The position numbers and the translations under genes are program-made. From Bacillota bacterium (GTDB lineage: Bacteria > Bacillota > Clostridia > Christensenellales > SZUA-584): a DNA stretch of 11,541 nt. Positions 1-6,460 of the stretch are shown piece after piece (position 1 is the first letter of the stretch; each line of letters opens with the position of its first letter). The stretch lies in assembly GCA_023459495.1 (NCBI GenBank), contig JAEWTL010000119.1:1-11541 (forward strand), read 5' to 3'. The notes under the pieces were generated by a model. The model did not search any database, was not told where the DNA came from, and saw only the letters and a program-made list of their open reading frames with translations.

Positions 1-57
1 TACCTGCTTAGCTATCTCGACTTTGAACTCCCGTTCGTAATTTTGTCGTTCTGCCAT
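1..57 (-). CDS. IS3-family transposase OrfA, N-terminal fragment (cut by window edge)
   Basis: Read on the minus strand from the ATG at 57-55, the 19 visible codons give MAERQNYEREFKVEIAKQV. This is the typical start of the helix-turn-helix OrfA of IS3-family elements, in which a Y-x-x-E-F-K-x-x-x-A/V-x pattern opens the first DNA-binding helix. The rest lies to the left of the window. The start is supported by a GTGAGGT ribosome binding site about 9 bases upstream (about 66-72) and by a promoter just before that. OrfA would bind the element ends and, after frameshifting, form the OrfAB transposase; that is family knowledge and cannot be seen here. The family call rests on 19 residues only, so subgroup and intactness are unknown. 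Confidence 0.6.
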   Translation of the reverse strand, partial: MAERQNYEREFKVEIAKQV

Positions 58-81
58 TGCTTTTTACCTCACTTGAAATGT

Positions 82-107
82 ATTATACCAGCCATTCCAA
101 GTGTCAA
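82..107 (-). promoter_or_regulatory. Promoter of the transposase gene
   Basis: On the minus strand there is a perfect TTGACA (102-107) and a perfect TATAAT (82-87), the latter preceded by TGG, which makes an extended -10. The spacer is 14 bases, shorter than the usual 16-18, so recognition may rest mainly on the extended -10. A short spacer of this kind could hold an insertion-sequence promoter at low activity. It lies 25 bases upstream of the OrfA start. Confidence 0.55.
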
Positions 108-130
108 GCAAATCGCACTCACTGCATTGG

Positions 131-185
131 CGAATCCCCCACCCGGCTACGCCGGGAGCCCCCTTTAGGCAAGGGGGCCTTTTGC
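131..185. repeat. Dispersed double-hairpin intergenic repeat
   Basis: Two adjacent perfect hairpins are visible. CCCGGC (142-147) pairs with GCCGGG (151-156) around a TAC loop. GCCCCCTT (158-165) pairs with AAGGGGGC (171-178) around a five-base loop. A short T-run follows at 180-183. The pairing is seen directly. The pattern matches what I know of short repeats scattered in Bacillota intergenic regions, but copy number cannot be tested in one window. The second hairpin could also act as a terminator. It sits between the insertion sequence and the damaged gene at 262. Confidence 0.6.
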
Positions 186-261
186 TAAGTTGCCGCCCAC
201 GCTGATCGGATAGCCCAGAGGGCAACCAGTAATCGAAATAAGGAGAAAACAAGGATAAATT

Positions 262-773
262 ATGATCAAGTTGCTGTTTGAAAAACTCTACAATATTTCT
301 TGTTGGAATGTGCGTCTGGGGCAGGGCTCGTTCCTGACCTTTGAGTTTGGCCAGCCGCATTTGGAGGTAAGAGAGCCAAACGCTAAAAGTAAGATAAAAA
401 CGCTCCAATATCGGAAAGTGACAGTTTGCGGAGAATGGCATTTGTGGATATACTGTTGTTCATGGGAATTGATCCTTGATAGGAATTGTTGGCACATAGC
501 GAGTCAACGCGGGGGACGATAAGAAAAGCGCTGAAGTATCTCGATGGGCAAAAGCTGGTGCGGGCTGAGATCGACGAGGGAACGGCGGATACCGTGTTCC
601 GGTTTGATCTGGGAGGCGTCCTCAAAACCCGAAGATATGAGGATGGTGTATTCGAGCAGTGGATGCTTTTTGATCCACATGGTAACGTCCTGTCGGTGCG
701 CAACGACGGCATGATGTGCTATCAGCCTAAGGATACGCCCTGCGAACAGGAGATTTGGGAGAGAATAGAATGA
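262..773 (+). pseudogene. Conserved hypothetical protein, broken by a one-base frameshift
   Basis: Two overlapping reading frames make up one protein. The first starts at the ATG at 262, with AAGGA at 251-255, and carries GSFLTFEFG, EVREP and WHLWIYCCSW. It loses homology-like character after ILD near 480 and stops at 520-522. The second is open from 483 and gives ELLAHSESTRG, LDGQKL, FRFDLGG and GNVLSVRNDG, ending with TGA at 771-773. Joining the frames needs a -1 shift (one missing base) around 478-486. The joined product would be about 170 residues. I recognise the motif order as that of an uncharacterised small family often seen as a lone hypothetical gene, but I know no function. There is no slippery heptamer at the join, so a mutation or an assembly error is more likely than programmed frameshifting. 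It overlaps the thioesterase gene by ATGA. Confidence 0.65.
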
Positions 774-1279
774 CAGACAGAATTGCATCAAACGGAAAGA
801 CCCCGGAAGAAACCAAGGTGATGACGTCGGAGCTGGTGCTGCCCGGTATGACGAACCTGCTCGGCAACCTGCTGGGCGGCGAGATGATGCACCGCATGGA
901 TATCGCGGGGGCTATGGCGTGCATGCGGCACTCGGGCGCGCAGGTGGCTACGCTGGCGGTGGATGCTATCGAGTTTAAGCACCCGGTGCGGCTGGGCGAG
1001 ATGGTGGGCATCGAAGCCAAGCTCGTGTGGGCGGGGCGCACGTCGATGAAGGTGAAGATCACCGCCACGGCGGAAAACCTTGCGACCGGCGCGGTCATCG
1101 TCACCAACGTGGCGCGGTTCACGTTTGTCGCGCTGGATAAGGACAGCAACAAGACGCCTGTGCCGCCGCTGCTTCCGCAGACCAACGAGGAGAAGGAAGA
1201 GTACATGCGCAACGAGGTGGCATACCGCAGCCGCATGCCGCGTGGGCGTCGAACCGGACCGGATGAGGATGCGGAATGA
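770..1279 (+). CDS. Hotdog-fold acyl-CoA thioesterase (YciA/BACH type)
   Basis: The 169-residue product should hydrolyse acyl-CoA thioesters to free acid and CoA in the cytoplasm. The hotdog signature is clear: ELVLPGMTNLLGNLLGGEMM at 21-40 followed by HRMDIAGAMA (41-50), then VDAIEFKHPVRLGEMVGIEA (64-83) and the WAGRTSMKV strand (87-95). These are the N-x-x-G-x-x-x-GG-x-x-x-x-x-MD and D-x-x-x-F-x-x-P elements of the family. The charged C-terminal tail after FTFVALD is normal for this group. The ATG at 770 was chosen over an in-frame TTG at 755 because GGGAGAG lies at 757-763. That start overlaps the stop of the preceding gene as ATGA, and its own stop overlaps the Nudix start the same way, so translation is probably coupled. 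Chain-length preference cannot be read from the sequence. Confidence 0.88.
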   Translation: MTDRIASNGKTPEETKVMTSELVLPGMTNLLGNLLGGEMMHRMDIAGAMACMRHSGAQVATLAVDAIEFKHPVRLGEMVGIEAKLVWAGRTSMKVKITATAENLATGAVIVTNVARFTFVALDKDSNKTPVPPLLPQTNEEKEEYMRNEVAYRSRMPRGRRTGPDEDAE

Positions 1280-1803
1280 GGGAGCTGTGGGACGTATATG
1301 ACCGGGACCGGGTTAAGACGGGCCGTACCATGGTGCGCGGCGATGCGGTTGCGCCGGGGGACTATCACCTCGTCGTACACGTGTGCATCATCAATTCGCG
1401 GGGCGAGATGCTCATTCAGCAGCGGCAGCCGTTCAAGGAGGGCTGGCCGGGCAAGTGGGACTTAACCGTGGGCGGCAGCGCGGTTACCGGAGATACCAGC
1501 CGTCAGGCGGCGCAACGGGAGCTGTTTGAGGAGCTGGGCTATGCGCTGGATCTGGGCGGCATGCGGCCGCAGCTGACCATCAATTTCGCGCACGGCTTTG
1601 ACGACTACTATGTGGTGGAGGCCGACTTGGACCTTGCCTGCCTTAAGCTGCAGCCCGAGGAGGTGCAGCGCGTGGACTGGGCCACAAGGGAGCGCATCTT
1701 GGCCATGATCGACGCGGGTGATTTCATCCCGTATCGCAAGGGCCTGATCGACCTGCTTTTCGAGGTGCGGCAGGGGTACGGCTCGCATGCGCCGGAGCCA
1801 TAA
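1276..1803 (+). CDS. Nudix hydrolase, isopentenyl-diphosphate-isomerase-like subgroup
   Basis: This 175-residue cytoplasmic protein carries a Nudix box at residues 67-89, G-SAVTG-D-TSRQAAQ-RELFEELGY, with the metal-binding REXXEE intact. The first Glu of the G-x5-E-x7-REUXEEXGU consensus is Asp (residue 73), a variation I associate with this branch rather than with loss of activity. The N-terminal DVYDRDR...GDYHLVVHVCI and the W-P-G-K-W-D-L-T-V-G-G stretch before the box place it near the Idi-like Nudix proteins. It should hydrolyse a nucleoside-diphosphate-linked or similar pyrophosphate; the substrate is unknown. It starts by ATGA overlap with the thioesterase gene and is the last gene of the unit, with a terminator 14 bases after its stop. 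Confidence 0.88.
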   Translation: MRELWDVYDRDRVKTGRTMVRGDAVAPGDYHLVVHVCIINSRGEMLIQQRQPFKEGWPGKWDLTVGGSAVTGDTSRQAAQRELFEELGYALDLGGMRPQLTINFAHGFDDYYVVEADLDLACLKLQPEEVQRVDWATRERILAMIDAGDFIPYRKGLIDLLFEVRQGYGSHAPEP

Positions 1804-1816
1804 AAACAAACGCAGG

Positions 1817-1840
1817 AGCGTGGGAAACCGCGCTTTTTTT
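1817..1840 (+). terminator. Rho-independent terminator of the thioesterase-Nudix unit
   Basis: AGCGTGG (1817-1823) pairs with CCGCGCT (1828-1834) around a GAAA tetraloop, with one G-T wobble. It is followed by seven T (1834-1840). Its position just after the Nudix stop fits the end of this transcript. Confidence 0.85.
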
Positions 1841-2024
1841 GTTGGCCTTTTTTGACGCCTAGCAGCCTGCCGCGGTCAATCGGCGTCAAGCGCAGCGAAC
1901 GGCTCTTGCGCCGTCCCGGGGATGGCCGAAATTCGCCTGAGCTGCCGGAATAGGTAAAAACATGGGGAAAGTTACCGGATTAAGTAAGCAAAATCAAAAA
2001 AATAAGTTAATTGTACTAACTAAC
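1841..2024. other. Intergenic stretch with inverted repeats, no gene seen
   Basis: I see no gene here. TTGACGCC (1852-1859) is the exact inverted repeat of GGCGTCAA (1882-1889), separated by 22 bases. ACGGC/GCCGT (1899-1903 and 1910-1914) and GGTAA/TTACC (1953-1957 and 1972-1976) form weaker stems. No T-run follows them, so they are not obvious terminators, and I could not fit them to a known riboswitch. Base composition shifts from GC-rich to AT-rich near 1975, before the chemotaxis promoter. Confidence 0.4.
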
Positions 2025-2051
2025 TAAAGTATACATTGCAAGGACCGATAG
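2025..2051 (+). promoter_or_regulatory. Sigma-28 (FliA/SigD) type promoter for cheW-mcp
   Basis: TAAAGTAT (2025-2032) and ACCGATAG (2044-2051) are separated by exactly 11 bases. The flagellar/chemotaxis sigma consensus is TAAAGTTT-N11-GCCGATAA, so the match is 7 of 8 and 6 of 8 with ideal spacing. It lies about 175 bases upstream of the cheW start and faces the right way. The match is seen directly; use by sigma-28 is inferred from the downstream genes. A good sigma-70 promoter was not found in the same stretch. Confidence 0.65.
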
Positions 2052-2226
2052 ACAAATAGGGGCACGCCGTTGCCGCTCCTGTCATATATATCACGGCTTG
2101 GATAATCAGTTCTTCAACTCTTAATCTATCGCCTTGAATCCCTAAGAAAACAGTATATTTATGCTTCGCATCATACGGCTTTTTGGCGAGGCTTCACAAT
2201 TTATAATTGAAGAAAGGAGGTTTGTT

Positions 2227-2706
2227 ATGAGCTACAATCAAGCGGAAATGGAAGACCGGGAAGAAGCGCAGCAGGACAAGTATCTGACCTTTACAGTTGA
2301 TGCTGACGGTTACGGTATCGACATTCGTTCGGTGACCGAGATCATCGGCATGCAGCCGGTAAAGACGCTACCCGAAGTCCCCGCGTTCATCAAAGGCGTG
2401 ATCAACCTGCGCGGCAAGATCATTCCTGTGGCGGATATGCGGCTGCGGCTGGGGAAAGACGAAGCGCCGTATACGGACAGGACCTGCGTCATCGTCGTGG
2501 ACACCGAAAGCCTTTTGATCGGGCTGATCGTCGATCAGGTCGCTGAAGTAATGGTGATTGCCGGCGACAATATCGTGCCGCCACCCGCACTCCAGCGGAC
2601 CAAAGGCCGCCGGTATATCAGCGGTATCGGCAAGACAGGATCGGAAATGATCATGCTGATCGACTGTGAGAAACTTTTTGATAGCAGCGAACTATCAGGA
2701 CTTTAG
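2227..2706 (+). CDS. cheW: Chemotaxis coupling protein CheW
   Basis: CheW is the cytoplasmic adaptor that links receptors to the CheA kinase in the signalling array. The 159-residue product is a single CheW domain. It shows YLTFTVDADGYGIDI (19-33), V-x-EIIGM, then PAFIKGVINLRGKIIPVADM (52-71), VDQVAEV (102-108), ISGIGK (131-136) and the closing strand MIMLIDCEKLF (141-151). These are the usual two beta-barrel landmarks, and the length is normal. The ATG at 2227 is chosen over an in-frame ATG at 2161 because a near-perfect AAAGGAGG (2213-2220) lies six bases before it and the extra 22 residues do not look like CheW. The receptor gene begins 22 bases after its stop. No cheA, cheR or cheB is in the window. 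Confidence 0.95.
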   Translation: MSYNQAEMEDREEAQQDKYLTFTVDADGYGIDIRSVTEIIGMQPVKTLPEVPAFIKGVINLRGKIIPVADMRLRLGKDEAPYTDRTCVIVVDTESLLIGLIVDQVAEVMVIAGDNIVPPPALQRTKGRRYISGIGKTGSEMIMLIDCEKLFDSSELSGL

Positions 2707-2728
2707 ACGAATTGAGAAGGAGCATAAA

Positions 2729-4807
2729 ATGAAGTTATTAAAAAAAACAGGCACAGGTGTAAAACTGGTCACCGCATTTGTTATCGTGGCCTTGATGGCC
2801 GGGGTCGTCGGGTTCATTGGTATCATGAACATCGATAAGGTAAACCAAAACGATAAGGCGCTCTATGAAGAGAACACGATGGGCATCGCCAACATCGGCA
2901 ACGCGACCGCGTATTATCAGCGGGTACGCTTCAATCTCTTGAAGATGACGGTGACGGAAGGGGATGTCCGCGAAACGTGCATCAGCAACATCAATAGTTA
3001 CATGGAAAAAGCGGACGAGCACTTGTCCGACTACAGTGCGGCAGTCGAAGACGAGGAGCACCGGGTGCTGCTGGAAACCACGGCTGGGCTGTGGGAAGAG
3101 TATAAGACGATGGTGCAGCAGGCGGTAGCGATGGTGGAAGACGATGATGCCGAAGGCGCGCTGGACTATATACTGAGCGATACGGCGGAAACGGCATCGG
3201 CCCTGCAGAGTTCATTTGATGAATTGATGGCGTCCAATGAAACCGAAGCCGGAGACCGCAGCCTGCAGAACAGCGAAGACGCTGCACTGGCTACCCTGCT
3301 GATGATCATTATTGCCGCGGCGAGCGTCGTTCTCGCGTTGATTCTGGGCATATTCCTGACCCGGAGCATTACGAAGCCCATATACGCCTCGGCGGCGCAG
3401 CTGGCCAAAATGGGCAACGGCGATGAGCTGGAAGCCATGGATGCGGACAAGTTCAGCGGCGAGTTCCGGCAGATGGTCGGTAACCTGAACGATGTGCGGG
3501 AGTCGCTGTACCGGATGCTGGACGACACAGCCATGCTGACACAGGCCGCAATCAGAGGCGACCTTTCCGCACGGGCGGACGCGGACCGGCATAAGGGCGG
3601 CTACCGCCAGATCGTGGGGGGCGTGAACAACATACTCGACGCGGTGGTGGACCCGGTCATCGAAGCGCGCGGCGTGCTGGAGGAGATGGAAAAAGGCAAT
3701 TTGCGCGTGCAGGTTAAGGGCGATTATCAGGGCGATCACGCCGTGATCAAGAACGCGCTGAACAGCACGATCGCTTCGGTAAACGGGTATATCAGCGAGA
3801 TATCCGCAGTGCTTGGCGAGATGGCAAAAGGCAATCTGGATGTGGAGATCACGTCGGACTTCAGCGGCGACTTTGTGCAGCTTAAGGAATCCATCAACAA
3901 CATCGCGGCTTCGCTCAATGAGGTGATGAGGGATATCAATACGGCGGCGGAGCAGGTGTCGGCCGGTACGACACAGGTATCCGGCGGCAGTCAGGAGATA
4001 TCGATGGGTGCGACGGAGCAGGCGGCGTCTATCGAGGAGCTTACCACCGCAATAACGGAGATTGCCCAGCAGACCAATCAGAACGCGTCCAGCGCAGTGC
4101 AGGCCAGCAAGATATCCGCGGATGCCAGAAACAGCGCGGAGCAGGGCGACGGACAGATGAAGGCGCTGCAGCGGGCGATGGAGGAAATCAGCGCGTCGTC
4201 GGCCAGCATCTCGAAGATCATCAAGGTGATCGACGATATTGCGTTCCAGACCAACATTCTGGCGCTGAACGCGGCGGTGGAAGCGGCCCGCGCAGGCGCG
4301 CACGGCAAGGGCTTTGCGGTGGTGGCCGAGGAGGTGCGGAACCTCGCGGCGAGAAGCGCAGCCGCCGCGCGGGAGACCACCGAGCTGATCGAAGGCTCCA
4401 TCAAAAAGACGGAAGCGGGCACAGCCATTGCGGACAAGACTGCGGCGGCGTTCAAGGGCATCGTCGAGGGCGTGGAGAATACCGTCAGCTTTGTCGGCGA
4501 GATTGCCGCGGCATCCAATCAGCAGGCGACCGCGATCAACGAAGTGAACCGCGGGATCGAGCAGCTGTCGCAGGTGGTGCAGACCAACTCCGCGACAGCC
4601 GAGGAAGCGGCTGCGGCAGCTGAGGAGCTCTCCGGCCAGGCGGAGCTGCTCAAAAAGATGGTTGAGCAGTTTAAGCTGAAGGCGACGGAAACGGCGGGCC
4701 ACGCCGGGGAAGGCGTCAAAGCTGCCCCGGAAAAAGCCGCGCGCAGGAGCGGCGAAAGCGGGACTGAGCGGATCTCGCTGGGCGATACCGAGTTCGGCAA
4801 ATACTGA
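2729..4807 (+). CDS. Methyl-accepting chemotaxis protein with stacked HAMP-like repeats
   Basis: This 692-residue membrane receptor senses a stimulus outside the cell and controls CheA through CheW. It has a short positive N-terminus, helix TM1 (about 11-33), an all-helical external domain of about 150 residues resembling four-helix-bundle MCP sensors, and TM2 (about 187-210). A first HAMP follows (about 212-264, with the SITKPI proline). Further HAMP-like units then repeat the pattern M-x-K-G-N-L-x-V-x-V-x-x-D-Y-x-G-D at 320-336 and 365-381. The signalling coiled coil has the conserved hairpin tip at 501-525, IDDIAFQTNILALNAAVEAA then RAGAH. The C-terminal tail (about 650-692) is Ala/Glu/Lys-rich, and no NWETF-type pentapeptide for CheR/CheB tethering is seen. 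The ATG at 2729 has AAGGAG at 2717-2722. The ligand is unknown. Confidence 0.95.
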   Translation: MKLLKKTGTGVKLVTAFVIVALMAGVVGFIGIMNIDKVNQNDKALYEENTMGIANIGNATAYYQRVRFNLLKMTVTEGDVRETCISNINSYMEKADEHLSDYSAAVEDEEHRVLLETTAGLWEEYKTMVQQAVAMVEDDDAEGALDYILSDTAETASALQSSFDELMASNETEAGDRSLQNSEDAALATLLMIIIAAASVVLALILGIFLTRSITKPIYASAAQLAKMGNGDELEAMDADKFSGEFRQMVGNLNDVRESLYRMLDDTAMLTQAAIRGDLSARADADRHKGGYRQIVGGVNNILDAVVDPVIEARGVLEEMEKGNLRVQVKGDYQGDHAVIKNALNSTIASVNGYISEISAVLGEMAKGNLDVEITSDFSGDFVQLKESINNIAASLNEVMRDINTAAEQVSAGTTQVSGGSQEISMGATEQAASIEELTTAITEIAQQTNQNASSAVQASKISADARNSAEQGDGQMKALQRAMEEISASSASISKIIKVIDDIAFQTNILALNAAVEAARAGAHGKGFAVVAEEVRNLAARSAAAARETTELIEGSIKKTEAGTAIADKTAAAFKGIVEGVENTVSFVGEIAAASNQQATAINEVNRGIEQLSQVVQTNSATAEEAAAAAEELSGQAELLKKMVEQFKLKATETAGHAGEGVKAAPEKAARRSGESGTERISLGDTEFGKY

Positions 4808-5047
4808 TCTGGACAGATGGCGACAGGGGGAAGGCGGAACTGGACAAAAGACGGTTTCTTCCTCCCTCAGTTGCCAAGGTCCCTGAACGTAACCATTGAG
4901 GAAGCGGAGCTGCCCGCGATGGGCAGGATTTTGCGTGGGTGTGGTGCTTTGCGGCACGGCGCTGGTGCTTGCGCTTACAGCGGCAGCATTAAGTACGCGG
5001 CGGAAGGCAAAGAGCAGATGATATCATATAAAATTGAATCCGTATAC
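4808..5047. other. Intergenic stretch after the receptor gene, no supported gene
   Basis: There is no reading frame with a good ribosome binding site and protein-like composition. One frame ending at about 4990 encodes a short hydrophobic run, VVLCGTALVLALTAAALSTR, followed by basic residues. It looks like a single membrane helix, but its start is unclear (TTG at 4896 or GTG at 4941), so I leave it as possible gene debris or a tiny membrane peptide. The transcript probably runs on to the terminator at 5048. Confidence 0.3.
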
Positions 5048-5075
5048 GGACGGCTCCCAACGGGCCGTCCTTTTC
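5048..5075 (+). terminator. Terminator after the cheW-mcp unit
   Basis: GGACGGC (5048-5054) pairs perfectly with GCCGTCC (5064-5070) around a nine-base loop, followed by TTTTCTATT. It lies 240 bases after the receptor stop and about 100 bases before the cytochrome gene, so it probably separates the two transcripts. Confidence 0.75.
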
Positions 5076-5172
5076 TATTACGCCGTTTTTGCTGTGCACC
5101 TGTGTTTTGCGCCGTTATATCCGCTTTTTTCCGGACATAAAATGGTATGAAGACAGGCAGGAGGCCATAGCC

Positions 5173-6429
5173 ATGCGCAAATTCCATGCTGTCGTGGTGA
5201 AGAGAAAGACGCTCGTTCTTGCGCTGATGAGCGTCGTGCTTTGCGCGGCTGCCATTGTGCTGACCGCCAGCCTGCTGTCAGAAGCGGCGGTTCCGGCTAA
5301 CGGTACCAGTGGTGCTTACATCATCCTGGCGATGAACGACATCGGCATGCACTGCATTCAGCCGGATTACTCCGCCTATATGCTGCTGCCTCCAGCCAAT
5401 ACACTCAAGGTTCAGGTCATTCAGAAGGGAACGCGCGAAGCCCGGCTCGTCAGCTCGGGCATCCGGGTGACTTACGAGATCATAGACAACACCACCTCGG
5501 TCAATAAGACGAACTTCTGGAAATATGCGAAGGACTACGGCTTTGACGTTGCGCCCAACGTGGGCATTACGGGAAACGGATTATCCGGAGAGTTCGTGCT
5601 GTCGGCGGACGGCAAATACTATGAAGCCGCCGCCATCCCCGTCACGCCGTACAACGACGGCAGCAGCCAGCTGAACCCCTACCAGCTCGTTCATATCCAG
5701 GTGCTGGACGCGCTGACGGGCGCAGTGCTGGCGGAAGCCTCCAACGTGGTGGTGCCGGTATCGGACGAGATGGACTGCGGCAGCTGTCACGGTGAAACGG
5801 ACACGGGACTCAACATACTGGCAGAGCACGACGAGTTGTCCGGCACGTCGCTGGTGGAGGATCTGGAAAACGGGCAGCGGTACAAATGCGGCGAGTGCCA
5901 CCGGGATAACGCGCTGGGCTTGCCGGGCAAGGCGGATGTGCCGCCCCTGTCTCAGGCGATCCACAGCTTCCACGCCGACAAGATGGAGGAGACCAGCATC
6001 AGCCCCGTGTGCTACAGCTGCCACCCCGGCCCGGCAACCCAGTGTTACCGCGGACAGATGGCGATGGAGAACATCAGCTGCGGCAGCGATAAATGCCATG
6101 GCGATATGAGCAATGTTGCCGAAACGCAGGCGGAAGGCCGTCAGGCGTGGGTGGATGAGCCGGACTGCGGCGAATGCCATGGTGAGAAATACGCCGCAAA
6201 TCCCGGCTTGCTCTACCGGAACTCCTATCTGCTCAACGCGCCCAGTGAAGAGATGAGCGGCCTGATACAGTGCGAATCCTGCCACAATAACCCGCATGCC
6301 GAATGGGTTTCGGAACAGCCAAAGGACAATCTGCTGCCGCACAGCCTGCTGGGTTACGACAGCTTCATCGATAAGTGCACGGTCTGCCACGAGGGCGAAG
6401 GCCGGGTGCACGTGAATGACAGCAGCTGA
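5173..6429 (+). CDS. Secreted multiheme c-type cytochrome, seven haem motifs
   Basis: This 418-residue exported protein should carry electrons outside the cytoplasmic membrane. A basic N-terminus and hydrophobic segment (about 12-36) form a signal peptide or membrane anchor. A non-haem N-terminal domain (about 48-195) begins with ILAMNDIGMHCIQPDYSAYM at 51-70 and LLPP. This resembles the N-D-x-G-M-H-C segment I know from multiheme cytochromes of metal-reducing bacteria. Haem sites follow: CGSCH (202), CGECH (239), CYSCH (280), CGSDKCH (303, a CX4CH site), CGECH (332), CESCH (367) and CTVCH (402). Additional His residues, such as those near 264 and 267, could be axial ligands. The ATG at 5173 has AGGAGG eight bases upstream (5159-5164). 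The ccmF-like gene follows at once and may mature it. The electron donor and acceptor are not evident. Confidence 0.9.
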   Translation: MRKFHAVVVKRKTLVLALMSVVLCAAAIVLTASLLSEAAVPANGTSGAYIILAMNDIGMHCIQPDYSAYMLLPPANTLKVQVIQKGTREARLVSSGIRVTYEIIDNTTSVNKTNFWKYAKDYGFDVAPNVGITGNGLSGEFVLSADGKYYEAAAIPVTPYNDGSSQLNPYQLVHIQVLDALTGAVLAEASNVVVPVSDEMDCGSCHGETDTGLNILAEHDELSGTSLVEDLENGQRYKCGECHRDNALGLPGKADVPPLSQAIHSFHADKMEETSISPVCYSCHPGPATQCYRGQMAMENISCGSDKCHGDMSNVAETQAEGRQAWVDEPDCGECHGEKYAANPGLLYRNSYLLNAPSEEMSGLIQCESCHNNPHAEWVSEQPKDNLLPHSLLGYDSFIDKCTVCHEGEGRVHVNDSS

Positions 6430-6460
6430 TCAAACAATATACAAAGGTTGGATAAAGTGT

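Noticed and set aside
58..130. Exact right end (terminal inverted repeat) of the IS3-like element
   Set aside because: The other end is outside the window, so no inverted repeat or target duplication can be matched; the border cannot be placed.
131..185. CRISPR-like or tandem repeat
   Set aside because: The two hairpins differ in sequence and there are no regularly spaced direct repeats; no CRISPR array was seen anywhere in the window.
478..490. Programmed -1 frameshift in the gene at 262-773
   Set aside because: No X-XXY-YYZ slippery heptamer and no obvious downstream pseudoknot; a simple missing base explains it better.
1899..1976. Possible riboswitch upstream of cheW
   Set aside because: Small stems are present, but I could not match the conserved core of cyclic-di-GMP or other known riboswitches, and the best promoter lies downstream of them.
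3212..4957. Long open frame on the minus strand opposite the receptor gene (581 codons)
   Set aside because: It is a shadow of the GC-rich receptor coding sequence: His/Arg/Leu-rich composition, no family motifs, and the plus-strand receptor is unmistakable.
4896..4992. Short hydrophobic frame (VVLCGTALVLALTAAALSTR) after the receptor gene, possible small membrane protein
   Set aside because: Only non-ATG starts, no well-placed ribosome binding site and no recognisable family; kept as a remark in the intergenic entry.
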